Assembly: GCF_015070855.1 (NCBI RefSeq)
Contig: NZ_JADDIX010000063.1
Coordinates: 1-64,000 of the forward strand
DNA from: Pseudomonas lopnurensis
GTDB taxonomy: Bacteria > Pseudomonadota > Gammaproteobacteria > Pseudomonadales > Pseudomonadaceae
Reading direction: 5' to 3'
Length of the DNA stretch: 64,000 nt
Shown: piece after piece, positions 46,671 to 56,657 of the stretch
Numbering within the stretch: the stretch's first letter is position 1
Layout: every line of letters begins with the position of its first letter
Translations under genes and position numbers: made by a program
The notes under the pieces: model-generated
Told to the model about the DNA's origin: nothing
What the model saw: the letters and a program-made list of their open reading frames with translations, nothing else
Databases searched by the model: none

Positions 46671-47522
46671 TCAGCGCAGCAACAGTAGCGGCGTGCTGGT
46701 GGTGCGGATCATGCTGGTAGTGGTACTGCCGACGAAGAACTGGCGAATGCGCGAATGGCCGTAGGCGCCCATCACCAGCAGATCGATGCCGTGCTCGGCC
46801 TGATAGCCATGCAGTGTCGGCTCCACGTCCCCGTTGCGGACCGCGATGTGCACCTCGAAACCGCTGGCGCTCAACCTGTCGCGCGCGGCTTCGAGCTGGG
46901 CCTGAGCGTCCCCGGTCTCGCTGCCGACCATTACCAGATGGATCGGCATATCCCTGAATAACGGGCTGCCAGTCAGCAGCTCGACACCCTTGCGGCTGGT
47001 GGCACTGCCGTCGAAAGCCAGCATCAGGCTCTGCGGTGCGGCGAAACGGCCAGGGGTGACGAGGATCGGCCGGTGCAGGGCGCGGACCACGCTCTCGAGC
47101 TGGCTGCCGATGTGCTGGATGGCGTCGCCGCTGTCCTCGCCCTGCCGGCCGATCACCAGCAGGCGGGTCTCGTCCTGCAGTTCATGCAGCGTCTCGACCA
47201 GATCGCCATGCCGCTGCCGGCACTCCGGCTGCGCGACGCCGGCCACGATCGCTCGCTGCCGCGCCGAATCCAGCAACATCCGGCCTTCTTCCAGCGCCAG
47301 TTTGGCGCGTCGCTCGTCCAGCGTCGCCAGCTCCTGCAGGAGAAATTCCCGGCTGCCCAGGCCGATGATGCCGCTGAGATCGCCCGACACCGGATACTGT
47401 TGCTGGTCCAGCACATGCAGCAGCGTCAGCGGCGCGCCCAGGCGCCGACTGGCCCAGGCCGCGCAGTCGCAGACCGCCGCCGCCTGCGCCGAGCCATCGA
47501 TACAAGCCAATACGTGGGTCAT
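46671..47522 (-). CDS. Tandem universal stress protein
   Basis: A 283-residue protein with two UspA domains. The second has the ATP-binding motif GAYGHSRIRQFFVGSTTTSM; the first is more divergent (IGRQGEDSGDAIQHIGSQLES). It binds ATP and probably modulates stress responses. It lies 14 bp after the SulP gene and is probably co-transcribed with it, a common pairing. Confidence 0.91.
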   Translation of the reverse strand: MTHVLACIDGSAQAAAVCDCAAWASRRLGAPLTLLHVLDQQQYPVSGDLSGIIGLGSREFLLQELATLDERRAKLALEEGRMLLDSARQRAIVAGVAQPECRQRHGDLVETLHELQDETRLLVIGRQGEDSGDAIQHIGSQLESVVRALHRPILVTPGRFAAPQSLMLAFDGSATSRKGVELLTGSPLFRDMPIHLVMVGSETGDAQAQLEAARDRLSASGFEVHIAVRNGDVEPTLHGYQAEHGIDLLVMGAYGHSRIRQFFVGSTTTSMIRTTSTPLLLLR

Positions 47523-47536
47523 GGTCGCTCTCCTGG

Positions 47537-49024
47537 TCAGTGGCTCATGAGCTTGTCGATCGCATCGGGTTTGTCATGCACACCGAAGCGGTCGACGATG
47601 GTCGCGCTGGCCTCATTCAGACCCAACACCTGGATTTCGGTGCCCTCACGGCGAAACTTGAGCACCACTTTGTCCAGCGCAGAGACCGCGGTGATGTCCC
47701 AGAAATGCGCGCGGGACAGATCGATGGTCACCTTGCCCAGCGCCTCCTTGAAGTCGAACGCGGCGGTGAACTTGTCCGAGGAGCTGAAGAACACCTGGCC
47801 CGCCACCCTGTAGGTTCGCTGGCTGCCGACGGCGTCCAGCTCCGAATCGATGGCCAGGTAGTGACCCACCTTGTTGGCGAAGAACAGCGCCGCCAGCAGC
47901 ACACCGGCGAGCACACCGTAGGCCAGGTTGTGGGTGAATACCACGACCACCACGGTAACCATCATGACGATGTTGGTCGAGAGCGGGTAGCGCTTGAGGT
48001 TGCGCAGCGAGTCCCAGCTGAAGGTGCCGATGGACACCATGATCATCACCGCCACCAGCGCAGCCATGGGAATCCGGCTGACCCAGTCGCTGAGGAACAC
48101 CACCAGCAGCAACAGCACCACGCCGGCGACCAGCGTCGACAGGCGCGTGCGGCCACCGGATTTCACGTTGATCACCGATTGGCCGATCATCGCGCAGCCG
48201 GCCATGCCGCCGAACAGGCCGGATGCGATGTTGGCGACGCCCTGGCCCTTGCACTCGCGGTTCTTGTCGCTGCCAGTGTCGGTCAGCTCGTCGACGATGG
48301 TTGCGGTCATCAGCGACTCCAGCAGCCCAACCACGGCCAGCGCGGCGGCGTAAGGGAAGATGATCACCAGGGTTTCGAAGGTCAGCGGGACCTGTGGCCA
48401 GAGAAAGATGGGCAACGTGTCGGGCAACTCACCCATGTCGCCGACCGTGCGGATATCCAGGCCGAAGTAAATGGCGACCGCCGTCATCGAGAGGATGCAC
48501 ACCAGTGGCGAAGGAATCACCCGGCCGATCTTCGGCACGTAGGGGAACAGGTAGATGATCCCCAGACCCGCCGCGGTCATGGCGTAGACGTGCCAGGTGA
48601 CGTTGGTCAGTTCCGGCAGCTGCGCCATGAAGATCAGGATCGCCAGGGCGTTGACGAAACCGGTGACCACCGAGCGCGAGACGAAGCGCATCAGCGAGCC
48701 GAGCCTTAGATAGCCGGCAGCGATCTGCAACAGGCCGCACAACAGCGTTGCCCCCAGCAGGTACTGCAGGCCGTGCTCGCGCACCAGCGTCACCATCAGC
48801 AGCGCCATCGCCCCGGTCGCGGCCGAGATCATCCCCGGGCGCCCGCCGACGAAGGCGATCACCACGGCGATGCAGAAGGACGCATACAGGCCGACCCGCG
48901 GGTCGACGCCGGCGATGATGGAGAAGGCGATCGCCTCGGGAATCAGCGCCAGCGCGACGACGAGTCCGGAAAGCAGGTCGCCACGGACGTTGGAAAGCCA
49001 GTTCTGTTTGAGGGTATGCAGCAT
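47537..49024 (-). CDS. SulP-family anion transporter with STAS domain
   Basis: A 495-residue inner-membrane transporter: about 12-14 hydrophobic segments with the SulP signatures [20 protein letters not shown] and [23 protein letters not shown], then a C-terminal STAS domain (about residue 400 on, [21 protein letters not shown]). Relatives carry sulfate, bicarbonate or dicarboxylates. The companion USP gene suggests stress-linked bicarbonate or sulfate uptake, but substrate is unknown. Confidence 0.92.
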   Translation of the reverse strand: MLHTLKQNWLSNVRGDLLSGLVVALALIPEAIAFSIIAGVDPRVGLYASFCIAVVIAFVGGRPGMISAATGAMALLMVTLVREHGLQYLLGATLLCGLLQIAAGYLRLGSLMRFVSRSVVTGFVNALAILIFMAQLPELTNVTWHVYAMTAAGLGIIYLFPYVPKIGRVIPSPLVCILSMTAVAIYFGLDIRTVGDMGELPDTLPIFLWPQVPLTFETLVIIFPYAAALAVVGLLESLMTATIVDELTDTGSDKNRECKGQGVANIASGLFGGMAGCAMIGQSVINVKSGGRTRLSTLVAGVVLLLLVVFLSDWVSRIPMAALVAVMIMVSIGTFSWDSLRNLKRYPLSTNIVMMVTVVVVVFTHNLAYGVLAGVLLAALFFANKVGHYLAIDSELDAVGSQRTYRVAGQVFFSSSDKFTAAFDFKEALGKVTIDLSRAHFWDITAVSALDKVVLKFRREGTEIQVLGLNEASATIVDRFGVHDKPDAIDKLMSH

Positions 49025-49315
49025 CGGTATATCCAGAGCAAAAGCACCGGCATGCTAATCACGAAGTGATCGGCAGCGATACAAGGCCAGTTCTTGGTTT
49101 GAATGGATCAGCTGTCTGCCGGCAGAAACGCATGGACAGCGGCATACGACCGCCTCCATGACAGGCAGTCGCAAGGTGACGCGGGGGGCGGCGCGCTATG
49201 GCGGACTAGGCAGCCAGGTCATGGGCGGTGCGGGCTCTCGTCTGTGTGACTCGCCGGGCGAAACGATTCGGGGGCGACATTCTAGCCGCAACGCGCCGCT
49301 CTTACGACCGCCGAT

Positions 49316-50536
49316 CTATGTCCACAGCTCATCGAGGTGCGTGAAGCCCCAGGCCGCCGGGTCTTCCCGACCAACGATGCGGTCGCTGCACTGCGGATTG
49401 GACAGGTCGAGCTCTATCAGTGGAATCGCGGTGCGCGAGCGGGTGGAGTAGAACAGCTTCAGCCGTGGAGCCGTCAGTTGCTGGGCGTTGTGCTCGATGA
49501 CCACGCCGAGCCGGCCCGACTGCAGACGCACCAACGATCCCAGCGGATAGATGCCCACCGTGCGCACGAAGGCATACAGCAGCTTGGTATCGAAGTGCCC
49601 TTGCCACTGCGCCATGCGCGCCAGCGAGCCCGAGGCATCCCAGGCGCTTTTGTACGGACGATCCGAGGTGATCGCGTCATAGACATCGCAGATGGCGCCC
49701 ATCCGCGCCAGTTGGCCGATCTGCTCGCCCGCCAGCCCGTGCGGGTAACCAGTGCCGTCGACCTTTTCATGGTGATGCAGGCACACGTCCAGTACCGCCT
49801 CGGATACGGCCGTTTCGGCGGCGAGCAGCATGGCATGCCCGCGCTCGGGATGGCTGCGCATGATCGCGTATTCGTCGTCGCTCAGCTTGCCGGGCTTGTT
49901 CAGCACGTCCAGCGGCATGGCCATCTTGCCGATGTCGTGCAGCAGCCCGGCCATTCCCGCTTCCTGCACCTCGTCCTCGCCCATACCCAGCTGCCGGGCC
50001 AGCGCCACCATCAGCGCACAGACCGCCACCGAATGCATGTAGGTGTATTCGTCCTTGGTCTTCAGCCGCGCCAGGCTCAGCAGCGCCGAGCCGTTGCGCG
50101 CCAGGGACGCGGAAATCTGCTCCACCAGCGGCAGGCACTGTTGTGGATCGACCGCCTTGCCGAGACGGGCCTCGTTGAACAGCGAGGTCACCTGCTGCCT
50201 GGAGCGTTTGAGCAACAGCGTTGCGCGCTGCAGCTCCTCCCTGACACTGCACAGCTGCGGCCGCGCGCCAGGCGCGGTGGGCTGCTCCACCAGCGCCGTT
50301 GACAGCGCCTGACCCGGCTCGGCAGGCGAAGCGGTTGCGGCCACGATATCCTGATCCAGCCCTTTCTCCACATCGATCCATACGGCCTTGATCCCGCTGC
50401 TGCGCAAGTTCTGCAGATCGACCGGGTCGCTCAGCAGGAACTTTCTGCGCCAGAACGGATGATCGAACCAGCTCCCCTCGAGTGCATGTACGTACATTCC
50501 GAAGCGGAGCTGGCTGACGAGAATTTTCCTGAGCAA
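49316..50536 (-). CDS. HD-GYP cyclic-di-GMP phosphodiesterase with DUF3391
   Basis: A 406-residue protein: N-terminal DUF3391 (LVSQLRFGMYVHALEGSW) then an HD-GYP domain with HSVAVCALMVALARQ, GLLHDIGKMAMP and LHHHEKVDGTGYPHG, all metal and catalytic residues present. It hydrolyses c-di-GMP to GMP. Translation starts at TTG 50536 behind GAGG. A 214-bp region separates it from the divergent histidine kinase gene. Confidence 0.92.
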   Translation of the reverse strand: MLRKILVSQLRFGMYVHALEGSWFDHPFWRRKFLLSDPVDLQNLRSSGIKAVWIDVEKGLDQDIVAATASPAEPGQALSTALVEQPTAPGARPQLCSVREELQRATLLLKRSRQQVTSLFNEARLGKAVDPQQCLPLVEQISASLARNGSALLSLARLKTKDEYTYMHSVAVCALMVALARQLGMGEDEVQEAGMAGLLHDIGKMAMPLDVLNKPGKLSDDEYAIMRSHPERGHAMLLAAETAVSEAVLDVCLHHHEKVDGTGYPHGLAGEQIGQLARMGAICDVYDAITSDRPYKSAWDASGSLARMAQWQGHFDTKLLYAFVRTVGIYPLGSLVRLQSGRLGVVIEHNAQQLTAPRLKLFYSTRSRTAIPLIELDLSNPQCSDRIVGREDPAAWGFTHLDELWT

Positions 50537-50749
50537 GGGAACCTCAACTGGTGGGGCGGCGTGGCCGACCGTACAAGCGATCCCTGCTCGAGCTGATCTC
50601 TAACGCCCCACAGTATATCGATGATGGCACCATGCCCCTATACGCTCTAAACAAGATTTTAGTTGCGATAATGCTTGCCGATCAGCGCCACACAGCCACT
50701 GGCTTTCGCTTACCATCGGCGCGTCTTCTCGCGAGCACCCTTGGCCACA

Positions 50750-52504
50750 ATGTCCAGCCGTCTGCGCGTCATCCTGATCGTTGCGCTGATTCTCGTCGGC
50801 CTGCTGCTCAGCGTGTACTGGGCCGGGCGCCTGGCCGAGGAACGCGCCTGGGCCGAGCGTGGCCAGGAAGCGCGCGGGCAGCTGGAACTCTATGCCCAGG
50901 CGATCCATACCCAGGTCGAACGCTTCCGCTCGGTGCCGGCGCTGCTGGCGCTGGACAGCGACATCCAGGCGCTGCTCGCCGATCCCGCCAATCAACAGCT
51001 GCGCAGGCGCCTCAACCAGCGCCTGGAACAGCAGAACCAGGCGGCCGGCTCCTCGGTGCTCTACCTGCTCGACCCCGAAGGCGAAACCATCGCCGCCAGC
51101 AACTGGCGCGACTGGAGCAGCTTCGTCGGCTACAACTACGCCTTCCGCCCATACTTTCGCGACGCGCTGAACAGCGACAGCGGCCGCTACTTCGCCGTCG
51201 GGGTGACCACCGGCATCCCCGGCTACTTCCTCTCCAGCTCGGTGAAAAATGCTGCCGGCGAAGTGCTCGGCGTGCTGGTGGTCAAGCTCGAACTGGAGGA
51301 CATGCAGCGCGGCTGGGTCGGCCAATCGGGCATCCTGCTGATTGCCGACTCGCTGGACATCGTCATCCTCACCAACCGCCCCGCCTGGCGCTTCCGCTAT
51401 CTGCGCCCGCTCAGCGACGAGGTACGCAGCCGTCTGGTAACCGCCCGCCGCTATGCCGAGCAGACCCTGCAACCACTGCAGAGCATGCGCCTGCAAGCGC
51501 TCGCCGAAGGCAGCGAGCGGCGCCAGGTGGACGGCCCCGACGGCCGCCGCGACTATCTCTGGCAGAGCCTGAAGTTGCCAGAAGAGAACTGGACCCTGCA
51601 CCTGCTGCAGGAGCCGCAGTCGGTGGCCACCAGCGTGCGCAGCTATCGCCTGGCCGCCGCTGGCGTATGGATGACCCTGGCTTTCCTGCTGCTCTACCTG
51701 GCCCAGCGGCGCAAGACCCGCCGCGTCGAGCAGCGCAGCCGCATCGAGCTGGAGCGGCTGGTACACGAGCGCACCCGCGAACTGCGCACCGCCCAGGACG
51801 AGCTGGTGCACGCCGCGCGCATGGCCGCGCTGGGGCAGATGTCCGCCGCCCTCGCCCATGAGATCAACCAGCCGCTGACCGCATTGCGCATGCAACTGGC
51901 CAGTTTGCGCCTGCTGCTCGACAACGGCCGCGAGGCCGAGGTCCGCGAGGGCCTGGGCCATGTGGAAGGGCTGCTCGAACGCATGGCCGCGCTGACCGGC
52001 CACCTGAAGACCTTCGCCCGCAAGAGCCCGGCCGGGCTGCGCCAGCGCCTGGGCCTGGGCGAGGTACTGGAGCAGGCGTTGCAACTGCTGGCGCCGCGCA
52101 TTCGCAGCGAGCAGGTCGAGATATTCCGCCAGGTGCCGGCCGATGCCGGGGTCAGCGGCGATGCCATTCGCCTCGAGCAGGTGCTGATCAATCTGCTGCA
52201 CAACGCCCTGGATGCCATGGCCGAACGGCCGCAGCGGCACCTGCGCATCCTCTGCCAACGGGTCGGCGACAATTGGCAGCTCAGCATCGCCGACAATGGC
52301 GGCGGCATCGCCGGCGAGCATCTGGAGCAGGTGTTCGAACCCTTCTTCACCACCAAGCCGGTGGGTCAGGGGCTGGGGCTCGGGCTGGCGGTGTCCTACG
52401 GCATCGTGCGTGACTTCGGCGGAACGCTGGAGGTTCGCAACGACCACCAGGGCGCAGTATTCACCCTCACGCTTCCGGCTGCCGAAGCGAGCGCCGCCGA
52501 GTAA
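50750..52504 (+). CDS. DctB-like sensor histidine kinase
   Basis: A 584-residue membrane kinase. One N-terminal membrane helix (LRVILIVALILVGLLLSVYW), a periplasmic double-PDC sensor (SDIQALL to IVILTN), a second helix near residue 305, and a HisKA/HATPase core: ALAHEINQPLTALRM carries the phosphorylated histidine; NLLHNALDAM and DNGGGIAGEHLEQVFEPFFTT bind ATP. Closest known group is DctB, which senses C4-dicarboxylates. It forms a two-gene unit with the response regulator. Confidence 0.9.
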   Translation: MSSRLRVILIVALILVGLLLSVYWAGRLAEERAWAERGQEARGQLELYAQAIHTQVERFRSVPALLALDSDIQALLADPANQQLRRRLNQRLEQQNQAAGSSVLYLLDPEGETIAASNWRDWSSFVGYNYAFRPYFRDALNSDSGRYFAVGVTTGIPGYFLSSSVKNAAGEVLGVLVVKLELEDMQRGWVGQSGILLIADSLDIVILTNRPAWRFRYLRPLSDEVRSRLVTARRYAEQTLQPLQSMRLQALAEGSERRQVDGPDGRRDYLWQSLKLPEENWTLHLLQEPQSVATSVRSYRLAAAGVWMTLAFLLLYLAQRRKTRRVEQRSRIELERLVHERTRELRTAQDELVHAARMAALGQMSAALAHEINQPLTALRMQLASLRLLLDNGREAEVREGLGHVEGLLERMAALTGHLKTFARKSPAGLRQRLGLGEVLEQALQLLAPRIRSEQVEIFRQVPADAGVSGDAIRLEQVLINLLHNALDAMAERPQRHLRILCQRVGDNWQLSIADNGGGIAGEHLEQVFEPFFTTKPVGQGLGLGLAVSYGIVRDFGGTLEVRNDHQGAVFTLTLPAAEASAAE

Positions 52505-52535
52505 ACTGCCGCGACGCGACCGCGAGGAGCAGGCA

Positions 52536-53879
52536 ATGAGCGGGCAGGTAATCTTCATCGACGACGAGGCGGCGATCCGCCAGGCGGTGCAGCAATGGCT
52601 GGAGCTGTCCGGCTTCGCGGTGCGCACCTTCGCCCGCGCCCGCGAAGCGCTGGCGGCGCTCGACCGCAACTTCCCCGGCGTGCTGATCAGCGACGTGCGC
52701 ATGCCCGATCTCGACGGCCTCGGCCTGCTGGAACAACTGGTGGAGCTGGATGCCGACCTGCCGGTGATCATGGTCACCGGCCACGGCGACGTACCCATGG
52801 CGGTGCAGGCGCTGCGCCAGGGCGCCTACGACTTCATCGAGAAACCTTTCACCCCCGAGCGCCTGCTGGACAGCGTCCGCCGTGCCATGGACAAGCGCCG
52901 GCTGGTCTGCGAGAACCGCCAACTGCGCGAGCAGTTCGCCCGCAAGGGCCGCATCGAATCGCAGTTGCTCGGCGTCTCGCGGGCCATGGACAATCTGCGC
53001 CGGCAGGTACTGGAACTGGCCGGCACCGACGTCAACGTGTTGATTCGCGGCGAGACCGGCAGCGGCAAGGAGCAGGTCGCGCGTTGCCTGCACGACTTCA
53101 GCCCGCGCGCCGGCGGCCCCTTCGTCGCGCTGAACTGCGCGGCGATTCCGGAAACCATCTTCGAGAGCGAGCTGTTCGGCCACGAGAGCGGCGCCTTCAC
53201 CGGTGCCCAGGGCAAACGCATCGGCCGTATCGAGCACGCCGCCGGTGGCACGCTGTTTCTCGACGAGATCGAGAGCATGCCGCTGGCGCAGCAGGTCAAG
53301 CTGTTGCGCGTATTGCAGGAAAGGACCCTGGAACGCCTCGGTTCCAACCGCAGCATCGAGGTCGACCTGCGGGTGATCAGCGCGGCCAAGCCGGACCTGC
53401 TCGAAGAAGTGCGCGGCGGGCGTTTCCGCGAAGACCTGCTGTACCGGCTGAACGTCGCCGAGCTGCACATCCCGCCGTTGCGCGAACGCCGCGAGGACAT
53501 TCCGCTGCTGTTCGAGCACTTCGCCCGCCAGGCCGCCCAGCGCCACGGTCGCGAGGCGCCACCGATGACGCCCGGCGAGCTGACGCAACTGCTCGCCCAC
53601 GACTGGCCGGGCAACGTCCGCGAACTGATCAACGCCGCCGAACGCCATGCCCTTGGCCTCAGCACCCCGGCACCGGCCAGCAGTGGCGGCCAGTCGCTGG
53701 CCGAACAGATGGAGGCCTTCGAGGCGCAATGCCTGCACAACGCCCTGCAGCACTGCAAAGGCAACATCGCCGAAGTCATGACCCTGCTGCAACTGCCGCG
53801 CCGCACCCTCAACGAGAAGATGCAGCGCCACGGCCTGAGCCGCAGCGACTACCTGCCGGCGGGTAGTCCGGACAGCTGA
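52536..53879 (+). CDS. DctD-like sigma-54-dependent response regulator
   Basis: A 447-residue NtrC-family activator: receiver domain with phospho-acceptor aspartate in ISDVRMPD, AAA+ domain with GETGSGKEQ and the sigma-54-contact loop GAFTGA, and a Fis-type helix-turn-helix (NIAEVMTLLQLPRRTLNEKM). ATG 52536 follows GAGGAGC. Its targets should be sigma-54 promoters of dicarboxylate transport genes, none of which is evident here; the orphan TRAP binding protein at 23270 is a possible but distant candidate. Confidence 0.92.
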   Translation: MSGQVIFIDDEAAIRQAVQQWLELSGFAVRTFARAREALAALDRNFPGVLISDVRMPDLDGLGLLEQLVELDADLPVIMVTGHGDVPMAVQALRQGAYDFIEKPFTPERLLDSVRRAMDKRRLVCENRQLREQFARKGRIESQLLGVSRAMDNLRRQVLELAGTDVNVLIRGETGSGKEQVARCLHDFSPRAGGPFVALNCAAIPETIFESELFGHESGAFTGAQGKRIGRIEHAAGGTLFLDEIESMPLAQQVKLLRVLQERTLERLGSNRSIEVDLRVISAAKPDLLEEVRGGRFREDLLYRLNVAELHIPPLRERREDIPLLFEHFARQAAQRHGREAPPMTPGELTQLLAHDWPGNVRELINAAERHALGLSTPAPASSGGQSLAEQMEAFEAQCLHNALQHCKGNIAEVMTLLQLPRRTLNEKMQRHGLSRSDYLPAGSPDS

Positions 53880-53906
53880 CCGCCGACCGCAGGCCCGCAC
53901 CGACCT

Positions 53907-54090
53907 GTAGGAGCAGCGGGGGCGCCTAACCTTGCTGGCGAGGAGGTCGGTCGATCATCAGCCAGCCGCCGGGCTGGCACGGATCGCCAGCAAGCTGGCG
54001 CCTACAAGAAGCGTACGCTCCGCGTCGCTGGACGCCGAGCGTCCGCTGCCAAGGTTCCCACGCAGAAGCGTGGGGACCATCGATCTCGAG
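53907..54090. repeat. Two adjacent REP-like elements
   Basis: First element: GTAGGAGC ... CTTGCTGGCGA and TCGCCAGCAAG ... GCGCCTAC (to 54005). Second (about 54008-54090): CGTACGCTCCGCGTCGCTGG with GGTTCCCACGC, GCGTGGGGACC, a family also present at 56380-56485. Confidence 0.75.
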
Positions 54091-54108
54091 AAAAACCATC
54101 TTGCGCAG

Positions 54109-55347
54109 CTACGACAACTCATCCAGCCGCTGCTGCAGAAAGCGCCGCTCCGGCTCCAGCCGCGCCAGGCGCAGGGCCGCTCGGTAGGCTTCGCGGGCCT
54201 CGTCGATGCGCGCCAGCCGCCGCAGCAGGTCGGCGCGGGCGGCATGGCTCAGGTGGTAGTCGCGCAGCTCGCCGCGCGCCAGCAGCTCGTCCACCAGTTG
54301 CAGGCCGGCCGCCGGGCCGTCGCGCATCGCCACGGCCACCGCGCGGTTCAGTTCCACCACCGGCGACGGGCTCAGGCCCAGCAGCACGTCGTAGAGCCGG
54401 ACGATCTGCGCCCAGTCGGTCTGCACCGCGCTCGGCGCCTCGGCATGCACGGCGACGATCGCCGCCTGCAGGGCATAGGGTCCGAGATCGCGGCTGGCCA
54501 GGGCGCGGCGCACCAACAAAGAGCCCTCGGCTATCAGTTGCCGATCCCAGGCGCTGCGGTCCTGCTCGTCCAGCCGCACCAGTTCTCCGGCCGCATCGGT
54601 ACGCGTGGCGCGGCGCGCGTCGTGCAGCAGCATCAGCGCCAACAGGCCCATCACCTCGGCGTCGGGCAGCAACTCCAGCAATAGCCGGCCGAGGCGAATG
54701 GCCTCGGTGCACAGATCGGCACGGGTCAGCGACGCCCCCGCGGAGGCCGAATAGCCCTCGTTGAACACCAGATAGATCACCCGCAGCACGCTGTCGAGCC
54801 GCGCCGGCAGCTCCTCGCGCTCCGGCACGCGATAGGGAATCCGCGCATCGCGGATCCGCGCCTTGGCACGGACGATACGCTGGGCGATGGTGGCGGGCGC
54901 GGCGAGGAAGGCCCGCGCGATCTCCTCGGTGGTCAGGTCGCAGACTTCGCGCAGGGTCAGGGCCACGCGCGCATCGGCCGGCAGCGCCGGATGGCAGCAG
55001 GTGAAGATCAGCCGCAGACGATCGTCTTCCACCTCATCGAGCTCCGCTTCATGCGCCTCGCCCTCCAGCTGCTCGGCCAGCAGCCGCAGCGAGGCATCGA
55101 ACCGCGCGCGCCGGCGCAGGGCATCGATGGCCTTGAAGCGCCCGGCGGAGACCAGCCAGGCGCGCGGGTTGCCCGGCACGCCGTCGCGCGGCCACTGCTG
55201 CAGCGCCGCGGCGAAGGCGTCATGCAGGGCCTCCTCGGCGCGATCGAAATCGCCCAGCAGACGGATCAGGGTCGCCAGTACCCGGCGCGACTCGGCCCGG
55301 TAGACCGCCTCGACCGCCGCCGTCGCGGATTGTCCGCTGCAGCGCAT
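54109..55347 (-). CDS. ECF42-type RNA polymerase sigma factor
   Basis: A 412-residue protein: sigma region 2 (LLGDFDRAEEALHDAFAAAL), sigma region 4 (LREVCDLTTEEIARAFL) and a large C-terminal TPR-like extension containing FNEGYSASAG, all typical of the ECF42 group. Members have no anti-sigma factor but are paired with a DGPF (YCII-related) gene, which is adjacent here. Signal and regulon unknown. Confidence 0.9.
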   Translation of the reverse strand: MRCSGQSATAAVEAVYRAESRRVLATLIRLLGDFDRAEEALHDAFAAALQQWPRDGVPGNPRAWLVSAGRFKAIDALRRRARFDASLRLLAEQLEGEAHEAELDEVEDDRLRLIFTCCHPALPADARVALTLREVCDLTTEEIARAFLAAPATIAQRIVRAKARIRDARIPYRVPEREELPARLDSVLRVIYLVFNEGYSASAGASLTRADLCTEAIRLGRLLLELLPDAEVMGLLALMLLHDARRATRTDAAGELVRLDEQDRSAWDRQLIAEGSLLVRRALASRDLGPYALQAAIVAVHAEAPSAVQTDWAQIVRLYDVLLGLSPSPVVELNRAVAVAMRDGPAAGLQLVDELLARGELRDYHLSHAARADLLRRLARIDEAREAYRAALRLARLEPERRFLQQRLDELS

Positions 55348-55348
55348 G

Positions 55349-55705
55349 TCAGCGCTGCGGCAGTTGGCGCAACGGGCGCACCTCGACGCAGCCGAACGTC
55401 GCCGGCGGGATCTTCGCGGCGATGGCCTCGGCTTCGCCCTGGTCGGCCGCCTCGATCAGGTAGAAGCCGGCCAGTTGCTCGCGGGTCTCGGCGAAGGGCC
55501 CGTCGACCACCGTGGCGACACCGTCGCGGACCCTCACCGTGCGCGCGGTGCGCACCGCCTGCAGCGGCTCGCCGGCGAGCATGTGGCCGCTGGCGCGCAG
55601 CGCTTCGCCACAGGCCAGGCAGCGCGCGACCAGCGCCTGCCATTGCTCGTCGCTCATCTCGTCGACACGCTGCTCGTCGTAATAGATCAGGCACAGGTAT
55701 TTCAT
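55349..55705 (-). CDS. DGPF/YCII-domain protein, partner of the sigma factor
   Basis: A 118-residue ferredoxin-like fold protein with VVDGPFAETREQLAGFYLIEA, the DGPF motif that names the family. It ends one base before the sigma factor ATG, so translation is coupled. Likely a small-molecule sensor or enzyme controlling or controlled by the sigma factor. Confidence 0.9.
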   Translation of the reverse strand: MKYLCLIYYDEQRVDEMSDEQWQALVARCLACGEALRASGHMLAGEPLQAVRTARTVRVRDGVATVVDGPFAETREQLAGFYLIEAADQGEAEAIAAKIPPATFGCVEVRPLRQLPQR

Positions 55706-55783
55706 GACGCTCTCCGTCTGCCGGTCACGGAGAAAAGCTAGCAGCCGGCAGCCGGACGCGCGTCGACGGGCGACGAATACCGT

Positions 55784-56248
55784 TCAACCCGTCCGTTGCT
55801 GGCCGGACGACGGTTCCTGCGACATGCAGACCTGGCCGGTTTCCATATCGAAGGGCATCGAGAAATGCTCGTGGATCACCTTCCAGTCGCCGTCGCGCCG
55901 GGCCCAGACCCGGCTGCCGCGCATCCAGGCGGTCTGCATCTGCCCCTCGGCGTTGGGCCCGCCGCAATGGTTGAGCATGCGGCTGTAGGCCAGATCACCG
56001 CCCACCGTCACGTGCAACTCGTGGGTCTCGAGGAAGCCTTCGCCCTGGCAGAACTCGAAACAGCGTTGCCAATGGGCGCGGTACTCCTCCAGCCCCTTGA
56101 ATTGCAGCGCCCCGACGGCGTCGAAGGCGACCAGGTCGTCGGCGTACTGGGCCATGATCCGGTCCAGGTCCTTGGCCTTGGTGTCGCGTTCGAACGCTTC
56201 GTGGAGCTGGCGGATACGGTTTTCGTCCTGGCGGATGTCGTGCGTCAT
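55784..56248 (-). CDS. SnoaL/NTF2-like protein (DUF4440-type)
   Basis: A 154-residue cone-barrel protein (AFERDTKAKDLDRIMAQYAD, KGLEEYRAHWQRCF, DGDWKVIHEHFSMPF), the fold of ketosteroid isomerase-like proteins. The function of these in sigma-factor loci is not known. ATG 56248 has AGGAG with a good spacer; the ATG two codons upstream is too close to it. Same strand as the DGPF and sigma genes, 78 bp upstream. Confidence 0.83.
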   Translation of the reverse strand: MTHDIRQDENRIRQLHEAFERDTKAKDLDRIMAQYADDLVAFDAVGALQFKGLEEYRAHWQRCFEFCQGEGFLETHELHVTVGGDLAYSRMLNHCGGPNAEGQMQTAWMRGSRVWARRDGDWKVIHEHFSMPFDMETGQVCMSQEPSSGQQRTG

Positions 56249-56379
56249 GTCCATCTCCTGTTCTCGTGGTTCAACGATGGGTTCATTGACTGGTCGAGCG
56301 GCAGGCACGCGAATCGACAGGCGAGCCGGATTTTTTGATCGGCCACCGCCGGTGGTCGCTATCGCTGGACGCAGTCGAT

Positions 56380-56485
56380 CGCTCCCATGCTCTGCGTGGG
56401 AGCGCCAGCCACGACGCTCCGCGCCGCTGGACGCAGAGCGTCCACCGCCAGGGTTACCACGCTGGAGCGTGGGAACCATCAAGCG
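56380..56485. repeat. REP-like element with GCTCTGCGTGGGAGC hairpins
   Basis: GCTCCCATGCTCTGCGTGGG and later CCACGCTGGAGCGTGG form overlapping hairpins around GACGCAGAGCGTCC. Same family as the second element at 54008-54090. The rest of the 56249-56657 gap holds the Fur site below and no gene. Confidence 0.7.
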
Positions 56486-56548
56486 CCGGGACGAGTCCAG
56501 GCGCCGGTGCACTTGGCGCGAGCGGGCATCCTCGAATCTGAATATTGT

Positions 56549-56563
56549 TGCGAATTATTATCA
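56549..56563 (+). promoter_or_regulatory. Fur box upstream of the TonB receptor
   Basis: TGCGAATTATTATCA fits the Fur 7-1-7 dyad TGATAATNATTATCA at 12 of 14 defined positions, embedded in an AT-rich stretch 95 bp before the receptor start. Iron repression of the receptor operon is the expected outcome. Confidence 0.75.
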
Positions 56564-56657
56564 TTGAGCTATCCTATCCGGCTCTGATCGCCATGCCGCC
56601 TGGCTCCTGCCGACGGCATGCCTCCTCGCAAAGACCACCAGCCCAGTCAGGCCCACC

